Source: Saprospiraceae bacterium (GTDB taxonomy: Bacteria; Bacteroidota; Bacteroidia; Chitinophagales; Saprospiraceae). From it: a stretch of 64,000 nt of DNA. How positions within the stretch are numbered: the stretch's first letter is position 1; each line of letters starts with the position of its first letter. Position numbers and translations under genes: made by a program. The notes below the pieces were generated by a model. The model was not told the DNA's origin, ran no database searches, and saw nothing but the letters and a program-made list of their open reading frames with translations. This document shows, piece after piece, positions 53,454 through 62,100 of this stretch. The stretch lies in assembly GCA_026982695.1 (NCBI GenBank), contig JALSGS010000056.1, positions 56,849-120,848 on the forward strand, given 5' to 3'.

Positions 53454-55550
53454 ATGACCAGCCCGCTACGCCATGTATTTGTGCTGATTTGTTGTCTACC
53501 CATTATTTCTTTTGGCCAAGATAGCCTTGCTGTGGACACTACCAGCCATCTGGAGCGCACTCCTGATACTCTTGACGCACTGGCTACGATGGCGTTGTCA
53601 AACTTTCAGCTTGTGGCAGATGAAGGCACTGTAAAGATACACGCTCCAGGCGTTACGGGTCCCGTGCGCTTTCAGGTCAATGGTACTTCCGTGGTGCGCT
53701 ACTTCGACAATGGCATAGCGCTCTTGGCTACAGAATTGACTGCCCGTGGCAATTTGTATTTTTTGCGCACAGCACCCCACGAGTATCATCTATATCATTT
53801 AGCTCAATACCCCGATGGCGGCGTGCGCATTCGCCGTATTCCCTTGTGGCTATCTGTGGTGCCCCCACTCATTGCCATTGCATTGGCACTTGTGTTTAGG
53901 GAAGTCGTCGTCTCGCTTTTCGTAGGGATCTGGGCAGGGGCCTTTATTGCAGGCGGGTTGCGCATCGATTCATTTTACTACTTCTTCCAGTCATTCTTTG
54001 ACGTGATAGTCACCTATCTTATCGAGGCGCTTAGCGATACGGGGCATTTATCAGTAATTGTCTTTTCACTGCTCATTGGTGGGATGGTCGCAGTAATCTC
54101 GCGCAATGGCGGCATGGCCGGTGTAGTTAAGCTCTTTTCTCGTTTCGCCAAAGGGCCTCGCAGCGCGCAGTTTATCACCTGGCTGATGGGAGTAGCCATC
54201 TTCTTCGACGATTATGCCAATACCCTCATCGTGGGCAATACCATGCGTTCAGTGACTGACCGTTTTCGGGTCTCGCGCGAAAAGTTGGCCTACATCGTCG
54301 ATGCCACTGCCGCACCTGTAGCTGCCGTGGCTTTTATTACCACTTGGATTGGAGCTGAGCTGGGATATATCGATTCCGGCATGGCTGTCTTGGAGCACTA
54401 TCCCTACGAACAGACGCCCTATGCCATCTTTCTCCACTCCTTGAAGTATTCGTTTTACCCCATACTGACCTTGGGGTTCATGCTCTTTCTCATCTTCTCC
54501 CAACGCGACTATGGCCCCATGTGGAAAGCCGAATACAGAGCACGCACTACGGGCCGCCTACGCGAAGTGCAAACTGAAGAAGTGAGCGAGCAACACATGC
54601 AAGACCTCACTCCCGTCAAGCGCGCACCGCGCAAATGGTATCACGCCTTTTTTCCCGTGCTTACTGTTATTGTAGTTACAATTCTTGGCCTGGCCGATAC
54701 CGGGCTAGCTGCTGCCCGTACTGAACTACTCGATGCAGGAGTGCCCATTGCGGAGTGGACCTGGTCGGCTATATGGCGACATATTGGCCCTGTGGTGGGT
54801 GTAGAAGATACGCTTGTCAGCAAGTTGGGCTATGTGGTAGGGTTAGCTGATGCCTATGTGGCCTTGCTGTGGGCCTCGCTTAGTGGCATAACCTTGGCGA
54901 TCCTCATGACGCTTTATAGCCGCATTATGCGACTTGGCGATGCCATGCACACGATGATCTCTGGACTCAAGACCATGATTCCTGCCGTAGTCATTTTGGC
55001 CTTAGCATGGTCATTGGCAGCTACTACCAAAGATCTTCACACAGCCCATTATCTGTCGTTGGCCCTCAAAGACTCGATCAACCCCTTGCTCATGCCTATG
55101 ATCGTATTTGTACTGGCGGCTTTTATCTCGTTTTCTACTGGATCGAGCTGGAGTACAATGGCCATTCTCTACCCCATAGCCATCCCTACTACTTGGCACA
55201 TTTGCCTCTCGCAAGGCATAGATCCACAGCTGGGACACGAAATTGTGCTAAACGTCATTTCCGTCGTGCTAGGGGCTTCCGTATTGGGGGATCACTGCTC
55301 GCCCATTTCTGATACCACCATTCTCTCCTCTTTAGCTTCTGATTGCCACCATATTGATCATGTGCGTACTCAGCTGCCCTATGCGCTGACTGTAGGAGCA
55401 GTGGCTATGATTTGTGGTGGGCTGTCTACATGCTTGGGAGGTGGCTGGACGGTGTCGCTACTGCTCATGGCTGCAGGTATGGTATGCCTGTGGGGTGTAG
55501 TGCGTGCCATAGGTAAGCCCGTGCCGTTGCCTACAGGGGCAAAAGCCTGA
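53454..55550 (+). CDS. NhaC-family Na+/H+ antiporter with a signal peptide and N-terminal extracytoplasmic domain
   Basis: 698 residues. The protein starts with a signal peptide (MTSPLRHVFVLICCLPIIS, cleavage near FGQ), then about 110 residues of non-membrane sequence, then the NhaC-like transporter core of about 11 to 12 helices. Core motifs: LFVGIWAGAFIAGG, VIFSLLIGGMVAVISRNGGM-like, FDDYANTLIVGNTMRSVTDR, SREKLAYIVDATAAPVAA and the C-terminal GDHCSPISDTTILSS. The function is sodium (or related cation) export or solute/sodium exchange at the inner membrane. The extra N-terminal domain is unusual compared with classical NhaC. A hairpin follows the stop codon. Confidence 0.9.
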   Translation: MTSPLRHVFVLICCLPIISFGQDSLAVDTTSHLERTPDTLDALATMALSNFQLVADEGTVKIHAPGVTGPVRFQVNGTSVVRYFDNGIALLATELTARGNLYFLRTAPHEYHLYHLAQYPDGGVRIRRIPLWLSVVPPLIAIALALVFREVVVSLFVGIWAGAFIAGGLRIDSFYYFFQSFFDVIVTYLIEALSDTGHLSVIVFSLLIGGMVAVISRNGGMAGVVKLFSRFAKGPRSAQFITWLMGVAIFFDDYANTLIVGNTMRSVTDRFRVSREKLAYIVDATAAPVAAVAFITTWIGAELGYIDSGMAVLEHYPYEQTPYAIFLHSLKYSFYPILTLGFMLFLIFSQRDYGPMWKAEYRARTTGRLREVQTEEVSEQHMQDLTPVKRAPRKWYHAFFPVLTVIVVTILGLADTGLAAARTELLDAGVPIAEWTWSAIWRHIGPVVGVEDTLVSKLGYVVGLADAYVALLWASLSGITLAILMTLYSRIMRLGDAMHTMISGLKTMIPAVVILALAWSLAATTKDLHTAHYLSLALKDSINPLLMPMIVFVLAAFISFSTGSSWSTMAILYPIAIPTTWHICLSQGIDPQLGHEIVLNVISVVLGASVLGDHCSPISDTTILSSLASDCHHIDHVRTQLPYALTVGAVAMICGGLSTCLGGGWTVSLLLMAAGMVCLWGVVRAIGKPVPLPTGAKA

Positions 55551-55572
55551 AGGGGCAGCCACGTCTGCCCCT
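55551..55572. terminator. hairpin after the NhaC gene
   Basis: AGGGGCAG (55551-55558) pairs perfectly with CTGCCCCT (55565-55572) around a 6-base loop. No strong T-run follows, so termination is plausible but not certain. Lies between convergent genes. Confidence 0.5.
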
Positions 55573-55632
55573 CAGCGTGTAGCTATCCACCTGATGTGCT
55601 GTTGGCAAGTCGCAAGTACCAGACTTGAAAGC

Positions 55633-56772
55633 TCAATAAGTAGGTACAGACTCGTCGATCTCTCGCGCCCACGCTAAGATGCCCCCTTCCAAGTTGTATA
55701 AATTGTCGAAGCCAAAGCGCGCCTGAAGCTTGCGAATCGCCTCGGCACTGCGTTGCCCACTACGACAGTGGATAATCACCATCTTGTCGCGCGCAATACG
55801 GGTGGCCGCCTCTTCTATGCTGTGTAGGGGAATGAGCTCACCTCCCAGATTGGCAATCCCGTACTCGTACGGCTCGCGCACGTCGATCAGCTGAAACTCA
55901 GCACCCGTAGCACGCAAGTGTGCCAGCTCCTGCACGCTGATCGAACGAACGGGCTGCGCCGGCTCCGTGTTCAACCCACAAAACTGCTCGTAATTGATCA
56001 GGCCTGTAATGTGTGTATGGGGTTGTTTGGGCACCTTGAGAATGCGCGTGGTAAAAGAAGCGGCGTCGAAAAGAAAAAGCCGACCTGCTAAAGGCTCACC
56101 TACACCAGTCAATACCTTGATCACTTCGCTGGCTTGCATCGAGCCAATGATGCCAGGCAACACGCCCAGTACACCCCCTTCAGCACAGTTAGGCACCAAA
56201 CCCGGTGGAGGCGGCTCTGGAAACATGTCGCGGTAGTTGGGGCCACGTGTGCCGTCGGCATAGCGATAGTTGAACACCGACACTTGCCCTTCAAAGCGGA
56301 AAATTGAGGCATATACATTGACCTTGCCCTCCAGCACACAGGCATCGTTGACCAAGTATCGGGTGGGGAAGTTATCTGTGCCGTCAGCTATTACGTCGTA
56401 TTGGCGGACTAGCTCTAGTGCGTTGTCGGTGCTGAAGCGCACTGGATGTATCTCTATTTGAATGTGTGGGTTGAGCTTTTGCAGGCGCTTCTTGGCAACT
56501 TCAGCTTTGAGCTGCCCCACATCTTCAACAGTGAACAGTACCTGGCGCTGCAAGTTGCTCTCATCCACGCGGTCGAAATCCACAATGCCAATTCGACCCA
56601 CACCAGCAGCCGCCAAATACAGCAGTAATGGACTACCCAAGCCCCCTGATCCAATCACCAACACACTGCTACGCTTGAGCTTTTCTTGAGCAGCAATGCC
56701 AAATTCCGGTATGGCAATATGGCGGGCATAACGAGCCAACTCTGGCGGAGAAAGAATGGTTGCGTGATTCAT
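55633..56772 (-). CDS. MoeZ-like sulfur-carrier adenylyltransferase with rhodanese domain
   Basis: 379 residues. An E1-like ThiF/MoeB domain (1-270) has the ATP loop GSGGLGS (41-47), DFDRVDESNLQRQ, and the catalytic-cysteine loop VPNCAEGGVLG (Cys196). The C-terminal rhodanese domain (about 277-375) has the active loop IIHCRSGQRS (Cys336). This MoeZ/MOCS3 layout adenylates the C-terminal Gly-Gly of a small carrier and turns it into a thiocarboxylate. The carrier gene lies directly upstream (48-base gap), followed further upstream by the JAMM protease and cysteine synthase genes, so the product most likely loads that carrier. Zinc CxxC motifs of some MoeB proteins are not evident. Confidence 0.92.
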   Translation of the reverse strand: MNHATILSPPELARYARHIAIPEFGIAAQEKLKRSSVLVIGSGGLGSPLLLYLAAAGVGRIGIVDFDRVDESNLQRQVLFTVEDVGQLKAEVAKKRLQKLNPHIQIEIHPVRFSTDNALELVRQYDVIADGTDNFPTRYLVNDACVLEGKVNVYASIFRFEGQVSVFNYRYADGTRGPNYRDMFPEPPPPGLVPNCAEGGVLGVLPGIIGSMQASEVIKVLTGVGEPLAGRLFLFDAASFTTRILKVPKQPHTHITGLINYEQFCGLNTEPAQPVRSISVQELAHLRATGAEFQLIDVREPYEYGIANLGGELIPLHSIEEAATRIARDKMVIIHCRSGQRSAEAIRKLQARFGFDNLYNLEGGILAWAREIDESVPTY

Positions 56773-56820
56773 ATCTTCAGCTTTGGATAGTGAAAGTAGA
56801 ATACAGAACTGCTTTGGCAG

Positions 56821-57093
56821 TTAGCCACCAGCGATGGCGGGCACAATGCTCACTACACTGTCTTCTTTTATGGGGGTATCTTCGCGCTGTAGACTCATTA
56901 TGTCCTCTTCACCTACGTAGATGCGAATAAAAGCACGCAGTCTACCCGCATTGTCAAACAAGTGGCCTTTTAGCGGTGGGTGGGCATCCGCCAAAGCTTG
57001 TAGTGCCTCAGCCACTGTAGCAGCGCGCACTTCGAAACTACTGGCGTTGTTGGTAAACTTGCGCAAAGGAGTGGGAATCAGAATCTTTGCCAT
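56821..57093 (-). CDS. ubiquitin-like sulfur carrier (CysO/MoaD/ThiS type)
   Basis: 90 residues from ATG 57093; the frame to 57246 overlaps the protease gene and is not conserved. It starts MAKILIPTPLRKFTNN and ends in AIAGG with the C-terminal Gly-Gly that is adenylated and sulfurated. The length and the PLRKFT segment are closer to CysO-type carriers than to short MoaD. It probably donates sulfur for cysteine synthesis, given its neighbours; molybdopterin synthesis is less likely because no moa genes are nearby. Confidence 0.88.
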   Translation of the reverse strand: MAKILIPTPLRKFTNNASSFEVRAATVAEALQALADAHPPLKGHLFDNAGRLRAFIRIYVGEEDIMSLQREDTPIKEDSVVSIVPAIAGG

Positions 57094-57106
57094 AACATCG
57101 ATGTTT

Positions 57107-57592
57107 TTAATGTGAAACAATTGTGCCACCTTTTGGCAATGTTTCAAAGCCCCCGATGTGAATAGCTTCTTCGTCAAAAGCGCGCACTGCATCGCGCAGG
57201 CGCCATGAGCGCATTTCGGCTGCGCTGCCATTGCGCACCGATACAATGAGGTAAGAAAAAAAGGGCATGGCTTGCGCCAAATCGTGCTTTGAAGCTACAG
57301 CAGGATGATCAGGATGTGAGTGATAGATGCCGAGCAATTGAAGCCCTTGTGAAGTGGCAAATTGTTCGGCCTGCAAATAGTCTTTGGGGGCTATTTCGAA
57401 CCGCCTCCGCTGATCACCCATCTTGCTATTGAGTGCGCGTACTGCAAGGGTGATGTGTCGGTTGCCTGATTTGTCGTCGCCGTATAAAAAGCCACAACAC
57501 TCAAAAGGATAAGTCTCTTCGGCATGCACTCGAATGTACTGAACTACCGTCCGTGTAATTGTAAGTACGTGATTGGGGTTTGGATGTACCAT
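57107..57592 (-). CDS. JAMM/MPN metalloprotease (Mec-like)
   Basis: 161 residues. The JAMM zinc site is complete: Glu31 in FECCGFLYG and HSHPDHPAVASKHD with His91, His93, Ser101 and Asp104 in HxHx7SxxD spacing. Stand-alone bacterial JAMM proteins of the Mec type cleave the adduct between a CysO-like carrier and cysteine, releasing cysteine and regenerating the carrier. It lies 13 bases upstream of the carrier gene and 60 bases downstream of the synthase gene. Its gene contains an LPKG codon string that is only a distant relative of the repeated 13-mer. Confidence 0.9.
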   Translation of the reverse strand: MVHPNPNHVLTITRTVVQYIRVHAEETYPFECCGFLYGDDKSGNRHITLAVRALNSKMGDQRRRFEIAPKDYLQAEQFATSQGLQLLGIYHSHPDHPAVASKHDLAQAMPFFSYLIVSVRNGSAAEMRSWRLRDAVRAFDEEAIHIGGFETLPKGGTIVSH

Positions 57593-57652
57593 TGCTCAAT
57601 TTTTGATCGTGTGTATTTGTAAAGTGAAAGCACACTTCAGATCAAGGATGAC

Positions 57653-58594
57653 TTAACCGAATATCTGCTCCATCACCTCCGTGTATTTATCTGCAGTGTC
57701 AGCGAAAGTGGTGACCACCACGCCTTTTTCTAATTGTTCAGCTACCTTGATCGCACCAGCTAAGTTGGCACCACTCGACGGACCAATGAGCAGTCCCTCT
57801 TTTTTCGCTGTGCGTTTGACCATTTCCATCGCTTCTAGAGTGTTGACCTCAACAGTCTTGTGATGCACCTTAGGATCATAAATAGGAGGTACAATGGCGG
57901 TAGGCATGTGTTTCCATCCTTCTAACCCGTGCATAGGCGTGTCTGGCTGCAGTGCGATGATTTCAATATCGGGGTTGAGCTCGCGCAAACGCCTACCCGT
58001 ACCTGTAACCGTGCCCGAAGTGCCTAATCCTGCTACAAAATGGGTGATTTGCCCTTGTGTTTGCGACCATATTTCCAAAGCAGTGCTATGATAATGCGCT
58101 TGCCAATTGGCGTCGTTGGCATATTGGTTGGCGTGATAGTATCGATCCGGGTAGGTGGCCGCCATTTCAGCAGCCTCTTGCTGGGCGCCATCAGTGCCTT
58201 CTAAGCTACTCGTAAGTATCAGTTCTACACCTAATGATCGCAAAATGCGCTTGCGTGCCTCAGAGGCATTTTCTGGCATACACAATGTAACGGGTATACC
58301 CAAAGCAGCACAAAAAGTGGCATAAGCGATGCCCGTATTCCCACTTGTGGCATCGAGTAGGCGCCGTTTGTCGTGGATGTGTCCTTTTTGGATAGCTGTG
58401 AACACAATGCGCCATCCTGCACGGGCTTTTACACTATGGCTCAACTGCTGCCATTCCAGTTTGGCAAATAGGCGAACACCTGGCTTGTGAAATACATTGC
58501 GCAGTTCGTACAAGGGCGTATTGCCTACTTGTGCAGCAAGGCGCCGCATGTGGGGTGTCAGTATAGTGTGCATTGAGGCGTCAGTAGCAATCAT
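57653..58594 (-). CDS. cysM: PLP-dependent cysteine synthase (CysM-like)
   Basis: 313 residues. A fold-type II PLP enzyme: the PLP lysine is in SHSVKARAG (Lys56), the substrate loop is SGNTGIA (84-90) and the phosphate-binding loop is GLGTSGTVTG. The tail has VPPIYDPKVHH and LIGPSSGANLAGAI. It makes cysteine from O-acetylserine or O-phosphoserine. The downstream Mec, CysO and MoeZ-like genes suggest it uses a protein thiocarboxylate as the sulfur source, as CysM does in mycobacteria; acceptor preference is inference. An alternative start is seven codons inside (MHTILTPHM). It is the first gene of the operon. Confidence 0.9.
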   Translation of the reverse strand: MIATDASMHTILTPHMRRLAAQVGNTPLYELRNVFHKPGVRLFAKLEWQQLSHSVKARAGWRIVFTAIQKGHIHDKRRLLDATSGNTGIAYATFCAALGIPVTLCMPENASEARKRILRSLGVELILTSSLEGTDGAQQEAAEMAATYPDRYYHANQYANDANWQAHYHSTALEIWSQTQGQITHFVAGLGTSGTVTGTGRRLRELNPDIEIIALQPDTPMHGLEGWKHMPTAIVPPIYDPKVHHKTVEVNTLEAMEMVKRTAKKEGLLIGPSSGANLAGAIKVAEQLEKGVVVTTFADTADKYTEVMEQIFG

Positions 58595-58646
58595 GGATCA
58601 TACCGATTTTATGAGTCTTTCAGTAAAATTGTGTGTAAAAAATGAC

Positions 58647-58680
58647 AAGAGCCTTTCCGGCATGTTCCGGAAAGGCTCTT
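58647..58680. repeat. 14-bp perfect inverted repeat, CCTTTCCG core
   Basis: AAGAGCCTTTCCGG pairs with CCGGAAAGGCTCTT around CATGTT. A T6 run follows four bases later on the minus strand only, so it could also terminate minus-strand transcripts. Confidence 0.85.
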
Positions 58681-58718
58681 ATACAATTGGCGAGATGCAG
58701 CAATTACTCAGCCTCCAC

Positions 58719-58735
58719 CTTTCCGGAACGGAAAG
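58719..58735. repeat. 7-bp inverted repeat, CCTTTCCG core
   Basis: CTTTCCG-GAA-CGGAAAG, perfect, between the two larger palindromes. Confidence 0.75.
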
Positions 58736-58828
58736 CGTGCACAACATGCTGCACAACAAAATGTCCACTGAGCACAATACATCTCTATCTTACTTTATGT
58801 GTGATATGATTTCAATAAATGGACCAAA

Positions 58829-58870
58829 ATCAAAGGCCTTTCCGAAACTCGGATCGGAAAGGCCTTTGAT
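58829..58870. repeat. 16-bp perfect inverted repeat, CCTTTCCG core
   Basis: ATCAAAGGCCTTTCCG (58829-58844) and CGGAAAGGCCTTTGAT (58855-58870) are perfect complements around 10 bases. Confidence 0.85.
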
Positions 58871-59109
58871 CATGGCTGAAGTACAAACACGCTTTTTAGC
58901 GCCTTTCCGACCACCAGAAAAGACAACAACAACACGCCATATGTACTTTTTGCCATTTCATGCAGCAATTATATGCCGTATACTTGCTTTTTGCAAATTT
59001 TTTTGAAAAAATTGGGCTGTCAGTTCACTAGCTGGATCAAAAAAAGGAACAATGTGATGTATAGTCAAAAAGTTAGATAGCTAGCTGAGCAAATTTTGCC
59101 AAATGTTTT

Positions 59110-59117
59110 TAGCTTTG
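59110..59117 (+). promoter_or_regulatory. possible -7 promoter element of the giant repeat gene
   Basis: TAGCTTTG fits TAnnTTTG, 73 bases before ATG 59191. It overlaps the second TTTGCCAAAT repeat. Confidence 0.42.
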
Positions 59118-59190
59118 CCAAATCAGTGCATGTAGTGTAAGGCGATGATGCATGTCGTCGAACAATAATTAACTAACAAATTGTAATCAC

Positions 59191-62100
59191 ATGAAGGGGA
59201 GAACTTTTACATTTCCTATTGGGGCGTTCTTCCATGCCTATGCCCTTTTCCTCCTTTCGGCTATTTTTGTAGCTTCAATTAGCACAAAGAGTGTTGCTCA
59301 ATGTAACCCAACACTCAATGGTGTGAGTGATGGAGGAACTCTCACCATCTGTGAAACGGATATTGCGACGAGTAATTACAACATCGCGCCAGATGTCCCG
59401 CCCATCGGTGCCCATACAGAAGGAACATTTACGCACAACATTCCAGGTGCGTTAGATGGAATCAATGTACTTACTGTTATGGCAGGTACTGCAGTGGGTA
59501 CTTATACGGTTACTTATGAAGTAATCGATGATCCAAACAATACATGCTTAGTTGGGGAAACAACTACTATTACCTTTATTATTGAAGATGAGCCAAATAA
59601 CCCACCCATAGCCAGCGACTTTACAATGTGTCCCAATAGCTCGGTAGATGCATTAGTCGCAGCAGGGGTGGCATCGGCAAACAATACACAGGGGACTGTT
59701 ACATTCAATATCATCAATTTTAATGATGGTGGTACAGGTGCCACGCTCGTAGGTACGACTATCAATGCTATGGGGCCAGGTACTTTGACCTTTGAGGTGA
59801 CTGAGACTAACTTCTGCGGTACCTCACCCGCCACTATGGTCAAAGTTACTGTTGAGGACAATACACCTCCAGTGGCAGTATGCCAAAATATTACAGTATC
59901 CCTGGATGCAAGTGGCTCTGTGACAGTGACAGCAGCAGATGTAGATGGAGGCTCTACTGATAATTGCCCAGGCACATTGTCGCTCACCTTGTTGGCACCT
60001 GCTAATCCGGCCGTGTTTACCTGTGCGGATATTGGCAATCAGACGGTGACGCTACAAGTGACTGACGCCAATGGCAATTCTTCTACCTGCAATGCCTTGG
60101 TCACAGTGCAAGATAACACCGCGCCTACGGCGCTTTGCCAAGATGTAACTGTCGCCCTTGATGCTACAGGTAATGCTTCAATCTCACCCTCTGATGTAGA
60201 CAATGGGAGCAACGACAATTGTGGTACAGTAAACCTAACTGTATCGCCGTTTGCATTTGATTGTTCCCATGTGAATATGCCACAATCCGTAACACTCACG
60301 GTATCTGATCTTTCGGGAAATACCAGTACTTGCACGGCAACGGTCACGGTGGTAGATAATATAGTGCCGACAGCCGTTTGTCAGGATATTACTGTGCAGC
60401 TCGATGCTTCGGGAAATGCATCAATCACACCTGCAGATGTGGATAATGGAAGTACGGATAACTGCTTGCCCCTCAACCTGACTCTTAATACCAGTACTTT
60501 TGATTGTGCAGACGTGGGCGTCGTTACGGTTACGCTCACTGCAGAAGATAATGCAGGCAATTCAGATAATTGTACTGCCCAGGTTACTGTAGAGGACAAT
60601 GTGGCGCCCACTGCTCTCTGTAAGGACATTACGGTGAGTTTGGATGCTACAGGTATGGCATCGATTACAGCTGCAGATGTAGACAATGGCTCTAGCGATG
60701 CCTGTGGCCTCAATGCGCTAAGTGTAACCCCCTCTAGCTTTGGCTGTGCTGACATAGGCGCTAATACGGTTACGCTATCTGTGGAGGACGTAAATGGCAA
60801 TTCCTCTACGTGTAATGCAACGGTAACGGTGGAAGATAATAGTGCACCGACGATTACCTGTCCGGCTGATGTAGTGGTGAACAACGATCCGGGTAACTGT
60901 GCGGCAATAGTGAATTATGCTCCTGCTACCGCCACGGACAACTGTTCAGTAACGGTGAGCTATAGCCAGGCGTCGGGCACTTCCTTCCCAGTAGGTACGA
61001 CGACGGTAACCGCTACCGCTACAGATGGCGCGGGCAATACGGCTCAGTGTACTTTCGACGTGACAGTGAACGACACAGAAGCACCGACGATTACCTGTCC
61101 GGCTGATGTAGTGGTGAACAACGATCCGGGCAACTGTGCGGCAATCGTGAACTATGCTCCTGCTACCGCCACGGATAACTGCTCTGTAACGGTGAGCTAT
61201 AGCCAGGCGTCGGGCACTTCCTTCCCAGTAGGTACGACGACGGTAACCGCTACTGCTACAGATGGCGCGGGCAATACAGCTCAGTGTACTTTCGACGTGA
61301 CAGTGAACGACACAGAAGCACCCACAGCAGTGTGTCAGAATATTACAGTCACCCTCGATGCAATGAGTGGTACTGCTACAATCACCCCTGCAGATGTAGA
61401 TGGCGGTAGTACGGACAATTGTGGAATAACGAACTCAACTGTCTCGCCAAGTACGTTTACCTGTGCAGATGCGGGTAATGTAGTGTCAGTTACTCTGACT
61501 GTCGAAGATGCGGCAGGCAATACTAATACTTGCACGGCCAATGTGACTGTGCAGTCCACTCTTTCGGCAAATATTACAGGTCCAACCGCAGTGTGCAGTG
61601 GCAGCACCATTACATTAGATGGCAACCCATCGGGTGGTGCTATGCCTTATACGCATAATTGGACCAAGACAGGTGGTACAGGGGATGGTAACTTAGTCGA
61701 TAATGGCAATGGTACTGCGGATTTTGAAGGTACGGTGGCTGGTACAGTAGATCTTCAATATACAGTTACTGATGCAAACGGATGTACTGCTATTGCTACC
61801 ATAACTGTAACTGTTCATCCGCTTCCTACACCATCAATTACTGTCACAGAAAATTCCGGAAACACACCAAATGATGGTGTTATTTGCAATGGCGATGCTG
61901 CTACGCTCGACGCAGGAGCTGGGTATACGTCCTACATGTGGAGTACGGGCGAGACAACTCAGTCCATTACCGTGATGCCTGCCACTACCACTACCTATTC
62001 AGTGACAGTGACAGATGCCAATGGCTGCACGGCCAGTACTTCGACTACCATCACCGTATACCCAAATCCGACAGTTAGTATTTCTGTAACAGAAACTTCT

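Larger units (their letters stand above)
58595..59190. other. divergent intergenic region with inverted-repeat cluster
   Basis: 596 bases without a supported gene. It contains two long perfect palindromes (58647-58680, 58829-58870), a shorter one (58719-58735), an extra GCCTTTCCG half-site near 58900, direct repeats of TTTGCCAAAT (59095 and 59114) and a TAGCTTTG box at 59110. A 169-codon frame (58497-59006) crosses the palindromes and overlaps the cysteine-synthase gene antisense; I do not accept it. Confidence 0.7.

Noticed and set aside
58497..59006. Plus-strand 169-codon frame
   Set aside because: It overlaps the cysteine synthase gene antisense, runs through two perfect palindromes and has no recognisable domain.
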